NCBI RefSeq assembly: GCF_003013695.1
Contig: NZ_CP027792.1
Span: 950,501 to 1,014,500 of the forward strand
Direction: 5' to 3'
DNA length: 64,000 nucleotides
Origin: Pulveribacter suum
GTDB lineage: Bacteria > Pseudomonadota > Gammaproteobacteria > Burkholderiales > Burkholderiaceae_C
Of this stretch, positions 43,467 through 52,343 are shown in pieces; within the stretch, counting starts at the first letter, position 1, and every line of letters starts with the position of its first letter. The position numbers and the translations under genes were made by a program. Under the pieces are notes generated by a model. That model saw only the letters and a list, made by a program, of their open reading frames with translations, was not told the DNA's origin and made no database searches.

Positions 43467-44525
43467 GTGCCCACGTCCGCCCTGCGCATCGGCGCCCATG
43501 CCCTGCCCAACCGCCTGTTCGTCGCCCCCATGGCGGGTGTGACGGACCGGCCCTTTCGCCAGCTGTGCAAGCAGCTGGGCGCGGGCTACGCGGTCAGCGA
43601 GATGGTGACCTCGCGGCGCGACCTGTGGGACAGCCTGAAGACGTCGCGCCGCGCCAACCATGAGGGCGAAAGCGGCCCGATCGCCGTGCAGATCGCCGGC
43701 ACCGACGCGGACATGATGGCCGAGGCCGCCCTCTACAACATCGACCGCGGCGCGCAGATCATCGACATCAACATGGGCTGCCCGGCCAAGAAGGTCTGCA
43801 ACAAGTGGGCCGGCTCGGCGCTGATGCAAAACGAGCCGCTGGCCGTGCAGATCGCCGCTGCCGTGGTGGCCGCCTGCGCCCCGCGCGGGGTGCCGGTCAC
43901 GCTCAAGATGCGCACCGGCTGGTGCGATGAGCACAAGAACGCCGTGCAGCTGGCGCGCCAGTTCGAGGACGCGGGCATCCAGATGCTCACCGTGCACGGG
44001 CGCACGCGCGAGCAGGGCTACCGCGGCTGCGCCGAGTACGAGACCATTGCCGCCGTGAAGGCCGCCGTGCGCGTGCCCGTGGTGGCCAACGGCGACATCG
44101 ACAGCCCCGAAAAGGCGCGCGCCGTGCTGGCCGCCACCGGCGCCGACGCCCTCATGGTCGGCCGCGCGGCGCAGGGCCGGCCGTGGATCTTCCGCGAGAT
44201 CGGCCACTACCTTGCAACCGGCCAGCACCTGGCGCCGCCGCTGGTGGCCGAGGTGCGCCGCCTGCTGCTGGCGCACCTGCAGGACCACTACCAGCTCTAC
44301 GGCGAGGGCACCGGCGTGCGCAGCGCCCGCAAGCACATCGCCTGGTACGTGCGCCAGCTGCCCGGCGGCGAGCAGCTGCGCCAGCACATCAACGCCACCC
44401 TGGATGCCGCCGCGCAGTGGCAGGCCGTGGCCGATTACTTTGACGCCCTGGGCGCGCGCATGGACCGGCTGCCGGCCGCCGCGGCCGCGGCCGCGGCCAG
44501 CAACGAGCAACAGATACCAGCATGA
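43467..44525 (+). CDS. dusB: tRNA-dihydrouridine synthase B
   Basis: DusB reduces uridines in the D-loop of tRNA using FMN and NADPH. The 352 residues show the FMN barrel start FVAPMAGVTDRPFR, the catalytic-Cys block NMGCPAKKVCNKWAG, HGRTREQGY and VVANGDIDSP. The start is GTG at 43467: the codons before it encode a non-conserved stretch and no ATG is in place. An Ala-rich tail precedes the stop. The stop overlaps the fis ATG (ATGA), the classic dusB-fis operon. Confidence 0.95.
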   Translation: MPTSALRIGAHALPNRLFVAPMAGVTDRPFRQLCKQLGAGYAVSEMVTSRRDLWDSLKTSRRANHEGESGPIAVQIAGTDADMMAEAALYNIDRGAQIIDINMGCPAKKVCNKWAGSALMQNEPLAVQIAAAVVAACAPRGVPVTLKMRTGWCDEHKNAVQLARQFEDAGIQMLTVHGRTREQGYRGCAEYETIAAVKAAVRVPVVANGDIDSPEKARAVLAATGADALMVGRAAQGRPWIFREIGHYLATGQHLAPPLVAEVRRLLLAHLQDHYQLYGEGTGVRSARKHIAWYVRQLPGGEQLRQHINATLDAAAQWQAVADYFDALGARMDRLPAAAAAAAASNEQQIPA

Positions 44526-44776
44526 GCAGCACCCCCAACCAAGGCGGCGGCAGCGGCCTGCAGCAGTGCGTGCGCGACAGCCTGCACAGCTACTTTCATG
44601 ATCTGGGCGGCGAAGCGCCCGACGGCGTGTACGACATGGTCGTGCGCCTGGTGGAAAAGCCCCTGCTGGAGGTGGTCATGAGCCAGGCGGACAACAACCA
44701 GTCGCGCGCCGCCCAGTGGCTGGGCCTGAACCGCAACACGCTGCGCAAGAAGCTGGTGGAGCACCAGCTGCTCTAA
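44522..44776 (+). CDS. fis: DNA-binding protein Fis
   Basis: Fis is a nucleoid protein that bends DNA and activates rRNA and other growth-phase genes. The 84 residues end in the helix-turn-helix QSRAAQWLGLNRNTLRKKL. The short N-terminus with LQQCVRDSLHSYFHDL matches betaproteobacterial Fis, which is shorter than the 98-residue E. coli protein. It is translationally coupled to dusB. Confidence 0.95.
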   Translation: MSSTPNQGGGSGLQQCVRDSLHSYFHDLGGEAPDGVYDMVVRLVEKPLLEVVMSQADNNQSRAAQWLGLNRNTLRKKLVEHQLL

Positions 44777-44782
44777 GCGGCT

Positions 44783-44832
44783 ACTCAATTTTGATAGCTG
44801 CCAGCGCTTGACCAGCAAGGGCTGGAGCCCGA
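44783..44832. repeat. Dispersed palindromic element, copy 6
   Basis: ATAGCTGCCAGCGCTTG-accag-CAAGgGCTGGaGC: a short form with five-base loop and two changes in the right arm. It lies between fis and purH, on the same strand, in an 87-base gap. Confidence 0.75.
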
Positions 44833-44863
44833 TTCCATTCATAAAACTGCCGAGGGGCCACCC

Positions 44864-46468
44864 ATGAAGACTGCACTCATCTCCGTCTCCGACAAGAGCG
44901 GAATCGTCGAATTCGCGCGTTCGCTGCACGCCCTGGGCGTGCGCCTGCTGTCCACCGGCGGCACGGCCCAGCTGCTGGCCAGGGAAGGCTTGCCGGTCAC
45001 GGAAGTGGCCGAGGTCACGCAGTTCCCCGAGATGCTGGACGGGCGCGTCAAGACGCTGCACCCGATGGTGCATGGCGCCCTGCTGGCCCGGCGCGACGTG
45101 CCGGCGCACATGGCAGCGCTGCAGGAGCACGGCATCGGCACCATCGACCTGCTGGTCGTGAACCTCTACCCCTTCGAGGCCACGGTGGCCAAGGCCGGCT
45201 GCACGCTGGCAGATGCCATCGAGAACATCGACATCGGCGGCCCCGCCATGGTGCGCAGCGCCGCCAAGAACTGGAAGGATGTCGGCGTGGTCACGTCGGC
45301 CGAGCAGTACGAGGCGGTCTTGGCCGAGCTGCAAAGCGCGGGCCAGCTGTCCGACAAGCTGCGCTTTGCCCTGTCGGTGGCGGCGTTCAACCGCATCGCG
45401 CAGTACGACGGCGCCATCAGCGACTACCTGTCGTCGGTGGATTTTGAAGAGGGCAAGCTGGCCGAAGACTACACGCCCGCGCGCCGCCTGTTCCCGGGCC
45501 AGAGCAACGGCATCTTCACCAAGATCCAGGACCTGCGCTACGGCGAGAACAGCCACCAGCAGGCGGCCCTGTACCGCGACCTGCACCCGGCGCCCGGCTC
45601 CATCGTCACGGGCGTGCAGCTGCAGGGCAAGGAGCTGTCGTACAACAACATCGCCGACGCCGACGCAGCCTGGGAATGCGTCAAGAGCTTTCGCCTGCCC
45701 GCCTGCGTCATCGTCAAGCACGCCAACCCCTGCGGCGTGGCCGTGGGCACCAGCGCGCTGGAGGCGTATTCCAAGGCCTTCCAGACCGACCCCACCAGCG
45801 CCTTCGGCGGCATCATCGCCTTCAATCGCCCGGTGGACGGCCCCGCAGCCCAGCAGGTCAGCAAGCAGTTCGTCGAGGTGCTGATGGCGCCCGACTTCAC
45901 GCCCGAGGCGCTGGAGATTTTCAAGGCCAAGGCCAACGTGCGCCTGATGAAGATCGCCGTGCCGGCCCCTGGTGGCGACACTGCATGGAAGCAGGGCCGC
46001 AACCTGATGGACGCCAAGCGCGTGGGCTCCGGCCTGCTGCTGCAGACGGCGGACAACCACGAGCTGCAGCTGCCCGACCTGAAGGTGGTCACCACCCAGC
46101 AGCCGACGCAGGAGGAGATGCAGGACCTGATGTTCGCCTGGAAGGTGGCCAAGTACGTCAAGAGCAACGCCATCGTGTTCTGCAAGGGCGGCATGACCCT
46201 GGGCGTGGGCGCGGGGCAGATGAGCCGGCTGGATTCGGCCCGCATCGCCAGCATCAAGGCCCAGGCCGCCGGCCTGTCGCTGGCCGGCACGGTGGTGGCC
46301 AGCGACGCCTTCTTCCCTTTTCGCGACGGGCTGGACGTGGTGGTGGACGCGGGTGCGACCTGCGTGGCCCAGCCGGGCGGCTCCATGCGCGACCAGGAAG
46401 TGATTGACGCCGCCAACGAGCGTGGCGTGGCCATGGTCTTCACCGGGGTGCGCCACTTCCGTCATTGA
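44864..46468 (+). CDS. purH: Bifunctional AICAR formyltransferase/IMP cyclohydrolase
   Basis: PurH catalyses the last two steps of IMP synthesis. The 534 residues are the normal length. The N-terminal cyclohydrolase domain starts [13 protein letters not shown] and contains the [10 protein letters not shown] block. The C-terminal formyltransferase shows [13 protein letters not shown] and [14 protein letters not shown], with the late [11 protein letters not shown] segment. The common companion ruvC is not downstream here; a cytochrome c gene is. Confidence 0.97.
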   Translation: MKTALISVSDKSGIVEFARSLHALGVRLLSTGGTAQLLAREGLPVTEVAEVTQFPEMLDGRVKTLHPMVHGALLARRDVPAHMAALQEHGIGTIDLLVVNLYPFEATVAKAGCTLADAIENIDIGGPAMVRSAAKNWKDVGVVTSAEQYEAVLAELQSAGQLSDKLRFALSVAAFNRIAQYDGAISDYLSSVDFEEGKLAEDYTPARRLFPGQSNGIFTKIQDLRYGENSHQQAALYRDLHPAPGSIVTGVQLQGKELSYNNIADADAAWECVKSFRLPACVIVKHANPCGVAVGTSALEAYSKAFQTDPTSAFGGIIAFNRPVDGPAAQQVSKQFVEVLMAPDFTPEALEIFKAKANVRLMKIAVPAPGGDTAWKQGRNLMDAKRVGSGLLLQTADNHELQLPDLKVVTTQQPTQEEMQDLMFAWKVAKYVKSNAIVFCKGGMTLGVGAGQMSRLDSARIASIKAQAAGLSLAGTVVASDAFFPFRDGLDVVVDAGATCVAQPGGSMRDQEVIDAANERGVAMVFTGVRHFRH

Positions 46469-46491
46469 GTTGGCGCCAAGCGCATCGCGAC

Positions 46492-46953
46492 ATGAACCGG
46501 CCCCTTGCAGACGACGAAGACGAGGGCGCGCCCCGGCCGCGCTGGCTGGGCTGGGCCATCGTGGTCTTCATGGTGCTGGTGGTGCTGGGCGTGCTCAACG
46601 TGGGCTGGCGCATCCTGCAACCGGGTCCGGCCGTACAGGCGCTGGGCGCGGCGCAGCAGGCCGATCTCGGGCTGGCCGCGGGCCGGGCTCTCGTCGAGGG
46701 CTCGGACTGCATGCGCTGCCACGGGCTGGTGCGGCGCTACGTTGGCCCTTCGTTTGGCCAGATCGCGGCGCGCCATGCCGGCCGTGTCGATGCGCCCGAG
46801 TACCTGGCCCGTAAGATCCGCGAGGGCGGCGGGGGCGAATGGGGCCGCGCACTGATGCCGCGCCACCCGCAGATCACTCAGGCGCAGGCGCTGCAGATGG
46901 CGCAGTGGCTGCTGGCCGTGCCGCCGGCTGCCGCCACGGATGGGGCGCCGTGA
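46492..46953 (+). CDS. Membrane-anchored monohaem cytochrome c
   Basis: The 153-residue product has an N-terminal acidic head, one membrane anchor (residues 18-38) and a periplasmic class I cytochrome domain. The haem site is CMRCH (Cys73 to His77), and the likely axial Met is Met122 in RALMPRHP. It should carry electrons in a respiratory chain, with unknown partners. A TTG at 46465 would overlap the purH stop; the ATG at 46492 is preferred. Confidence 0.9.
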   Translation: MNRPLADDEDEGAPRPRWLGWAIVVFMVLVVLGVLNVGWRILQPGPAVQALGAAQQADLGLAAGRALVEGSDCMRCHGLVRRYVGPSFGQIAARHAGRVDAPEYLARKIREGGGGEWGRALMPRHPQITQAQALQMAQWLLAVPPAAATDGAP

Positions 46954-46955
46954 CC

Positions 46956-47012
46956 ATGCTATTCAAAGAATAGCTGCTAACGCTTGCTGGGCAGGCGCTG
47001 GAGCTCGATATG
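46956..47012. repeat. Dispersed palindromic element, copy 7
   Basis: The hairpin GCTATT-caaag-AATAGC (46958-46974) is one base different from copy 1. It is followed by AACGCTTG-ctgggca-GGCGCTGGAGCT, a diverged second stem. It lies between convergent cytochrome and phoD genes. Confidence 0.75.
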
Positions 47013-47069
47013 GTCTCAAACCTCAAAAGGGGCGGCGCACGCGGGCGGCGCACCTTTTTGCGGCTCCGT

Positions 47070-48824
47070 TCAGCCCTGTACCAGCCGGCCCGGTGCGCCG
47101 GCCTTCACGGCCAGCGTGGCCTCGGCGCTGGCCGTGAACTGGCGGCTGGTGATGGTGTTCACGTACACCCATTGCGCCCGGCACTCGGCGGCGGTGGCGG
47201 TCACCACCATGTAGCCGCGGCGCGCCGTGTCGCAGTACTTGAGCGGCTCCACCAGTCGCAGCAGGGCGCCAGCCAGCAGGGCCGGGTCCTCGCCGGGCAG
47301 GTATTCCTCGAAGCCCGGGGAGCTGACCGAGGAGGTGGCGAACTCCACGCCCACGGGGTTGCCGCTCATGTCGCGCAATTCGCTGGCCCAGGCGTTGTGC
47401 GTGTCGCCGGCCAGCACCACCAGGTTCTTGTTCAGGGCGCGGGCCATGCCCAGCACCGTCTCGCGCGCGGCTTGGTAGCCGTCCCAGGCGTCCAGGTTGT
47501 AGGGGATGGCGGGCTGCGCCAGGATGGCCTGCTCCTCGGGCGTGAGCGTCTGCGGCGCCGACTGCGCCTGGGCGGCGATGGCCGCGTAGCGCGAGACCGT
47601 CACGCCGCTGCCGGGTTGCAGCGTCTCCATGAGGATGGGGGCAGGAATGTTCATGCGCCCCATCAGCACCTGCTGGCCCAGCACCTGCCAGGTTGCGCCG
47701 GAGGCCTGCATCTGCTGCTGCAGCCACTGCGTCTGCGCGGTGCCCATGAGCTGGCGCGCGGGGTTGCCCACGGCCGCGGTGAAGCCGGCGGCGTCGAAGC
47801 CCGTGGGCGTGAAGAAGGCGGCGTAGTCGAGCTGCTCGTCGCGGCCCACCACGCGCGTGTCCAGCATGTGCAGGGCCAGCAGGTCGCCGAAAGCAAAGCT
47901 GCGGTAGATGAGGTCCGGCTGGGCGTTGCGGGTAGGCATCCACTCGTGGTAAGCCTGCAGCGCCGCGGCCTTGCGCACGGCGAAGCTGCCCTCAGTGGGG
48001 CTCTGGTGGTTCTCGGCGCCATTTGCCCAGGTGTCGTTGGCGATCTCGTGGTCGTCCCACACGGCGATCATGGGGGCGATGGCGTGCAGGGCCTGCAGGT
48101 CGCCATCGCTGCGGTACTGGGCATGGCGCGTGCGATAGTCCTGCAGCGTGAGGACCTCGTTCGCGGGCTGCGACAGGCGGCCCAGGGCCGCAGCGTTGCC
48201 CGAGGCATAGCCGCCGCGGGCGTACTCGTACACGTAGTCGCCCAGGTGCACGGTGGCGTCCAGATCGCCGCGGCGCGCGGCGTCCGCATACACATTGAAG
48301 TAGCCCGCCGGGTAGTTGGCGCAGGAGAACACGGCCAGCTTCACCTGGGCCACGCTGCCCGCGGGCAGGGTGCGCGTGCGGGCGGCGGGCGAGGTGGCTT
48401 CGAAGGCCTTGAAGCGATAGTGGTAGGCCGTGGCGGACTTGAGACCGGTAGCATCCACCTTCACGGTGAAGTCGCGTGCGGCGCTGGTACGGGTTTCGCC
48501 GCGCGCGACGATGGCGGAGAAGGCCGCGTCGCTGGCCACTTCCCATTGCACGGGGATGTCGCCGGTGAAGTCTGCCGGCGGGGTCACGCGGGTCCAGAGC
48601 ATCACGCGGTCGGCCAGCGGGTCGCCGCTGGCCACGCCGTGGGCAAACTGCACGGCGGGCGCATCGCCGTCGCCGCCACCGCCGCAGGCAGCCAGAGGCA
48701 GGGTCCCAAGCGCGGCCGCGCCCAGCGTGAGCTGGCGCACGAAGCGGCGACGGCCGGTGTCGGTGGGTGGGCTGCCGGCCTGAAACAGGTTGGTGAGGGG
48801 TTTGTTGTCGTCGTGGCGCTGCAT
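47070..48824 (-). CDS. phoD: PhoD-family alkaline phosphatase/phosphodiesterase
   Basis: The 584-residue enzyme releases phosphate from organic esters outside the cytoplasm using a Ca/Fe centre. A twin-arginine signal (GRRRFVRQLTLGAAALG) precedes a lipobox-like LAAC, so it may be Tat-exported and lipid-anchored. PhoD motifs include FAHGVASGDPLADRVMLWTR, LGDYVYEY, WDDHEIANDTWANG and VVLAGDTHNAWASEL. The ATG at 48824 is preferred over longer in-frame starts because it sets the signal near the N-terminus. A Pho box was not found by eye. Confidence 0.93.
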   Translation of the reverse strand: MQRHDDNKPLTNLFQAGSPPTDTGRRRFVRQLTLGAAALGTLPLAACGGGGDGDAPAVQFAHGVASGDPLADRVMLWTRVTPPADFTGDIPVQWEVASDAAFSAIVARGETRTSAARDFTVKVDATGLKSATAYHYRFKAFEATSPAARTRTLPAGSVAQVKLAVFSCANYPAGYFNVYADAARRGDLDATVHLGDYVYEYARGGYASGNAAALGRLSQPANEVLTLQDYRTRHAQYRSDGDLQALHAIAPMIAVWDDHEIANDTWANGAENHQSPTEGSFAVRKAAALQAYHEWMPTRNAQPDLIYRSFAFGDLLALHMLDTRVVGRDEQLDYAAFFTPTGFDAAGFTAAVGNPARQLMGTAQTQWLQQQMQASGATWQVLGQQVLMGRMNIPAPILMETLQPGSGVTVSRYAAIAAQAQSAPQTLTPEEQAILAQPAIPYNLDAWDGYQAARETVLGMARALNKNLVVLAGDTHNAWASELRDMSGNPVGVEFATSSVSSPGFEEYLPGEDPALLAGALLRLVEPLKYCDTARRGYMVVTATAAECRAQWVYVNTITSRQFTASAEATLAVKAGAPGRLVQG

Positions 48825-48970
48825 GGCGTGGGCTGCTGTGGTTGCAAGGCGGCCAAGGCTCGCAGTGCCGCATGACGGCTTGATGAAGCACCGCCGCCGG
48901 TGGCGAATGCCGTGGCGCACGCCATGCAGCCCGGCGCGCCACTGAGCACGGGCTGCAGTTTTTTGAGGGT

Positions 48971-49026
48971 TTTTGGGCTTCAGCGCTTGTCCAGCAAGCG
49001 CTGGAAGCTCCTATTTTTATAGCTTC
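48971..49026. repeat. Dispersed palindromic element, copy 8
   Basis: A perfect AGCGCTTG-tccag-CAAGCGCT stem (48982-49002) is followed by the A/T hairpin CTAT-tttt-ATAG. Its right end runs into the last codons of hemL (stop at 49017), so the element contributes the hemL stop region. Confidence 0.8.
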
Positions 49027-50321
49027 TTGAGCACGTCATGCGCCACGGCCACGGTGTCGGCGATGTCCTGGTCGGTGTGGGCCGCGCTGACGAAGCCGGC
49101 CTCGTACAGCGCCGGCGCGATGTACACGCCGCCGTCGAGCAGGCCGTGGAACAGCGCATTGAAGCGCGCGCCGTCGGTCTTGAGCACCTCGGGATAGTTC
49201 TGCGGCAGTGCGGGCAACAGGAAGAAGCCGAACATGCCGCCCTCGGTGTCGGCGCAAAACGGCACGCCCGCCGCGTCAGCGGCGCCTGCCAGCCCCTCGA
49301 CCAGCGAGCGCGTGCGCGCGGCCAGGGCGTCGTAGAAGCCGGGCTTGGCGATCTCGCGCAGCGTGGCCAGGCCGCAGGCCGTGGCCACCGGGTTGCCCGA
49401 CAGCGTGCCGGCCTGGTAGACGGGGCCGAGCGGCGCCAGCTGCTCCATGACGGCGCGCGGGCCGCCGAAGGCCGCCAGCGGCATGCCGCCGCCAATGACC
49501 TTGCCCAGCACCGTGAGGTCGGGCTTGAAACCGGGCAGCGCGCGGGCATAGACGCTTTGCGCGCCGCCCAGGGCCACGCGAAAGCCCGTCATGACCTCGT
49601 CCAGTATCAAGAGGGCACCGCTTTGCGTGCACAGCTCGCGCGCGCGCTGCATGAAGGGCACGGAGGCGCGCACGAAGTTCATGTTGCCGGCAATCGGCTC
49701 CATGATCACGCAGGCGATGTCCTGGCCGTGCAGCGCGAAGGCCTCATCCAGCTGCGCCACGTCGTTGTATTCGAGCACCAGCGTGTGCTGCACCACCTCG
49801 GGCGGCACGCCGGCGCTGGTGGCGTGGCCGAAGGTGGCCAGGCCCGAGCCGGCCTTGACCAGCAGCGAGTCCGCATGGCCGTGGTAGCAGCCGTTGAACT
49901 TGATGATCTTCGAGCGTCCGGTGGCGCCGCGCGCCAGGCGGATGGCGCTCATGCCGGCCTCGGTGCCGGAACTGACCAGGCGGATCATCTCCATGGAGGG
50001 CACGTGGCGCAGGATCTCTTCGGCCAGCTCCACCTCGCGTTCGGTGGGCGCGCCGAAGGAAAAGCCTTCCAGCGCGGCCTCCTGCACGGCCTGCACCACC
50101 ACCGGGTGGCCATGGCCCAGGATCATCGGGCCCCAGGAGCCGATGTAGTCGATGAAGCGCTGGCCGTTCGCATCCCACATGTACGCGCCTTGGGCGCGCT
50201 CGATGAAGCGCGGCGTGCCGCCCACGGCGCGAAACGCCCGCACGGGCGAGTTGACGCCGCCGGGGATGAGCGCCTTGGCGCGGTCGAAGAGGAGCTGGTT
50301 GCGGTCAGTGCTGTGTGTCAT
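49017..50321 (-). CDS. hemL: Glutamate-1-semialdehyde 2,1-aminomutase
   Basis: HemL is a PLP enzyme making 5-aminolevulinate in the C5 route to haem. The 434 residues contain the family start [12 protein letters not shown], the block [15 protein letters not shown], and the PLP lysine in [17 protein letters not shown]. The ATG at 50321 lies within the end of thiD (17 bases overlap). A further in-frame start at 50336 adds five residues. A palindromic element overlaps its last codons. Confidence 0.96.
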   Translation of the reverse strand: MTHSTDRNQLLFDRAKALIPGGVNSPVRAFRAVGGTPRFIERAQGAYMWDANGQRFIDYIGSWGPMILGHGHPVVVQAVQEAALEGFSFGAPTEREVELAEEILRHVPSMEMIRLVSSGTEAGMSAIRLARGATGRSKIIKFNGCYHGHADSLLVKAGSGLATFGHATSAGVPPEVVQHTLVLEYNDVAQLDEAFALHGQDIACVIMEPIAGNMNFVRASVPFMQRARELCTQSGALLILDEVMTGFRVALGGAQSVYARALPGFKPDLTVLGKVIGGGMPLAAFGGPRAVMEQLAPLGPVYQAGTLSGNPVATACGLATLREIAKPGFYDALAARTRSLVEGLAGAADAAGVPFCADTEGGMFGFFLLPALPQNYPEVLKTDGARFNALFHGLLDGGVYIAPALYEAGFVSAAHTDQDIADTVAVAHDVLKKL

Positions 50322-51234
50322 GGGGTGGCAAGTCAAAGCCCGCCACGTCTGTCGGGTCGGTGGCGGGGGTGTCGTCGTCTTCGGGGTCGTCCTCGGGCTG
50401 GGCCCAGAACATGCGATCGGGCAGCACGTGGCCCATGCCGGGGCGAAAGCCGCATTCCAGGGCGCCGTCCAGGTAGCTCAGGGCCTCGCCCAGTGCCTCG
50501 CCCAGGTCGCAGCCGCTGGCCACCAGGGCGGTGAGGGTGGCGCTGAGCGTGTCGCCGGCGCCGGTGAACGTGGCCTCGATGCGCTCGAAGCGCCCGCTGG
50601 CCAGCACCGCCTGGGGCGAGGTCAATACGTTGTCGATGTGCTGGTCGGGCAAGGGTACGCCGGTCACCAGCAGGTAGGGCACGCCGTGCTCGGCGGCGGC
50701 GATGGCCAGCTCGCGCGGGGTGGGGCTGGCGCTGCCGGCCCACTCGGGCAGCAGCCAGCGCCACAGCACGCTGTGGCTGCCAACCAACACTGAGGTCTGC
50801 GGCAGCAGCAGCTCGGCGGTGGCGTCCAGGTACTGGTCGATCAGATCGTCGCGCCACCACGACAGGTCAGGCATGTAGCTGATGACGGGCACGTCGGCGT
50901 AGTCGGTGGTGATCTCGGCGATCACGGCCAGGTTCTCCGGGCTGCCGGCGAAGCCAACCTTGATGGCATGCACAGGCATGTCCTCCAGCGCCGCGCGTGC
51001 CTGCTCCTCCACAGCGTCGCTGTCGAAAGGGAAATGGTCCAGGATGGCAGCGCTGTCGCGCGCATAGGCGCCGGTCACCACGGCCAAAGGGTGGCCGCCC
51101 ACGGCGGCGATGGCCATGATGTCGGCCGCCAGTCCGCCCGCACCGCTGGCGTCGCCAGCGTTGAAAGTCATCACGCAGACCGGGCCGGCCGCAGCATCGT
51201 CTTCGTCGGGGGTGCTCTGGGGGGAAGGTGTCAT
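50305..51234 (-). CDS. thiD: Hydroxymethylpyrimidine/phosphomethylpyrimidine kinase
   Basis: ThiD phosphorylates HMP and HMP-P for thiamine synthesis. The 309 residues belong to the ribokinase fold, with the N-terminal block [21 protein letters not shown] and the anion-hole and catalytic motif [16 protein letters not shown]. The protein has an acidic C-terminal extension of about 30 residues ([13 protein letters not shown]). It overlaps hemL, so thiamine and haem genes are co-translated here. No TPP riboswitch was seen in the short upstream gap. Confidence 0.9.
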   Translation of the reverse strand: MTPSPQSTPDEDDAAAGPVCVMTFNAGDASGAGGLAADIMAIAAVGGHPLAVVTGAYARDSAAILDHFPFDSDAVEEQARAALEDMPVHAIKVGFAGSPENLAVIAEITTDYADVPVISYMPDLSWWRDDLIDQYLDATAELLLPQTSVLVGSHSVLWRWLLPEWAGSASPTPRELAIAAAEHGVPYLLVTGVPLPDQHIDNVLTSPQAVLASGRFERIEATFTGAGDTLSATLTALVASGCDLGEALGEALSYLDGALECGFRPGMGHVLPDRMFWAQPEDDPEDDDTPATDPTDVAGFDLPPHDTQH

Positions 51235-51291
51235 GAAAAGGTGCCAGCCTATCCGGTGGCACGAAAGCCGCGTCCTGCGGTGATGACTAGA

Positions 51292-51297
51292 TACAAT
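51292..51297 (+). promoter_or_regulatory. Candidate -10 element (TACAAT) for the rubredoxin-pil operon
   Basis: TACAATCG lies 32 bases before the rubredoxin GTG, in the 94-base divergent gap with thiD. No clear -35. Confidence 0.4.
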
Positions 51298-51328
51298 CGT
51301 TGCATTCTATGTGAAGGCCTTTTAAGCT

Positions 51329-51502
51329 GTGACCGACCTGACTACCTGGATGTGCGCCGTCTGCGGCTGGCTCTATGACGAGGCTGCCGGCGCGCCCGAC
51401 CACGGTCTGGCCCCCGGTACCCGCTGGCAGGACGTGCCTGCCGACTGGACCTGTCCCGAGTGCGGCGCCGGCAAGGACGCCTTCGAGATGGTCGAGATCT
51501 GA
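51329..51502 (+). CDS. rubA: Rubredoxin
   Basis: A 57-residue one-electron carrier with an Fe(SCys)4 site: CAVCGWLYDEAAGAP at the N-terminus and CPECGAGKDAF at the C-terminus, plus the usual aromatic core (Trp7, Tyr16, Trp33, Trp40). The start is GTG at 51329; no ATG is available, since an upstream ATG runs straight into TGA. It is too short to show up in length-filtered gene finding. It lies between thiD (divergent) and pilG, a conserved betaproteobacterial position. Its redox partner is unknown. Confidence 0.95.
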   Translation: MTDLTTWMCAVCGWLYDEAAGAPDHGLAPGTRWQDVPADWTCPECGAGKDAFEMVEI

Positions 51503-51547
51503 CATCCCGGCCCGCCCCTTGGCTGTTTACCTCTCCCGTGAGGAGCA

Positions 51548-51961
51548 TTGATTAAATTGGCTACGACGACAACCGCTCCCACGTTCAGGGTATTGGTGGT
51601 GGACGACAGCAACACCATCCGGCGCAGCGCCGAAATCTTCCTCAAGCAGGGCGGCCACGAGGTGCTGCTGGCCGACGACGGCTTCGACGCGCTGGCCAAG
51701 GTCAACGATTACCAGCCCCAGCTGATCTTCTGCGACATCCTCATGCCCAAGCTGGACGGCTACCAGACCTGCGCCATCATCAAGCGCAACCCGCGCTTTG
51801 CCGACACGCCGGTGGTCATGCTCTCGTCCAAGGACGGGGTGTTCGACAAGGCGCGCGGGCGCATGGTGGGCTGCCAGGAATATTTGACGAAGCCTTTCAC
51901 CAAGGACCAGTTGCTGCAAGTGGTGCAGCAATTTGCCAACGCTCAACAAGGAGTGCAGTAA
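51548..51961 (+). CDS. pilG: Twitching-motility response regulator PilG
   Basis: PilG is a single-domain receiver of the Pil-Chp chemosensory system that promotes pilus extension. The 137 residues include the acidic pocket VVDDSN, the phospho-acceptor Asp63 in IFCDILMP and the Lys of YLTKPF. The start is uncertain: TTG at 51548 is only two bases from the AGGAG site (51541-51545), TTG at 51557 is 11 bases away, and no ATG exists. The weak, non-ATG start may keep PilG levels low. Its stop shares bases with the pilH ATG (TAATG). Confidence 0.93.
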   Translation: MIKLATTTTAPTFRVLVVDDSNTIRRSAEIFLKQGGHEVLLADDGFDALAKVNDYQPQLIFCDILMPKLDGYQTCAIIKRNPRFADTPVVMLSSKDGVFDKARGRMVGCQEYLTKPFTKDQLLQVVQQFANAQQGVQ

Positions 51962-52326
51962 TGCCTATCCGCAAGGTTCTGGTCGTTGACGACTCGAAAA
52001 CCGAACTGATGTTCCTCACCGACCTGCTGCAAAAGCAGGGCATGCAGGTGCGTACCGCCGAGAACGCCGACGACGCCTTGCGCCGCCTGGCCGAAGAAAA
52101 GCCCGACCTGATCCTGATGGACGTGGTCATGCCCGGCCAGAACGGCTTCCAGCTCACGCGCACCATCTCGCGCGACCCGCAGTTCGCCGACGTGCCCATC
52201 ATCATGTGCACCAGCAAGAACCAGGAAACCGACCGCGTCTGGGGCATGCGCCAGGGCGCGCGCGGCTACATCACCAAGCCGGTCGATGCCGCAGAGCTGC
52301 AGGCCAAGATCGATTCCCTCGGCTGA
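51961..52326 (+). CDS. pilH: Twitching-motility response regulator PilH
   Basis: The second stand-alone receiver of the Pil-Chp system, linked in Pseudomonas to pilus retraction and phosphate-sink roles. The 121 residues contain VVDDSKTE, phospho-acceptor Asp54 in LILMDVVMPG and YITKPV. Translation is coupled to pilG by the TAATG overlap. Confidence 0.95.
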   Translation: MPIRKVLVVDDSKTELMFLTDLLQKQGMQVRTAENADDALRRLAEEKPDLILMDVVMPGQNGFQLTRTISRDPQFADVPIIMCTSKNQETDRVWGMRQGARGYITKPVDAAELQAKIDSLG

Positions 52327-52343
52327 CAGCGCGGATCGCACCC

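Noticed and set aside
48690..48830. phoD as an ordinary Sec lipoprotein
   Set aside because: The LAAC box follows a clear twin-arginine motif (RRRFVRQL), so Tat export is the better reading; the lipid anchor stays only a possibility.
51235..51328. Possible TPP riboswitch upstream of thiD
   Set aside because: The gap is only 94 bases and shared with rubredoxin; no THI-box-like CUGAGA pattern is seen.
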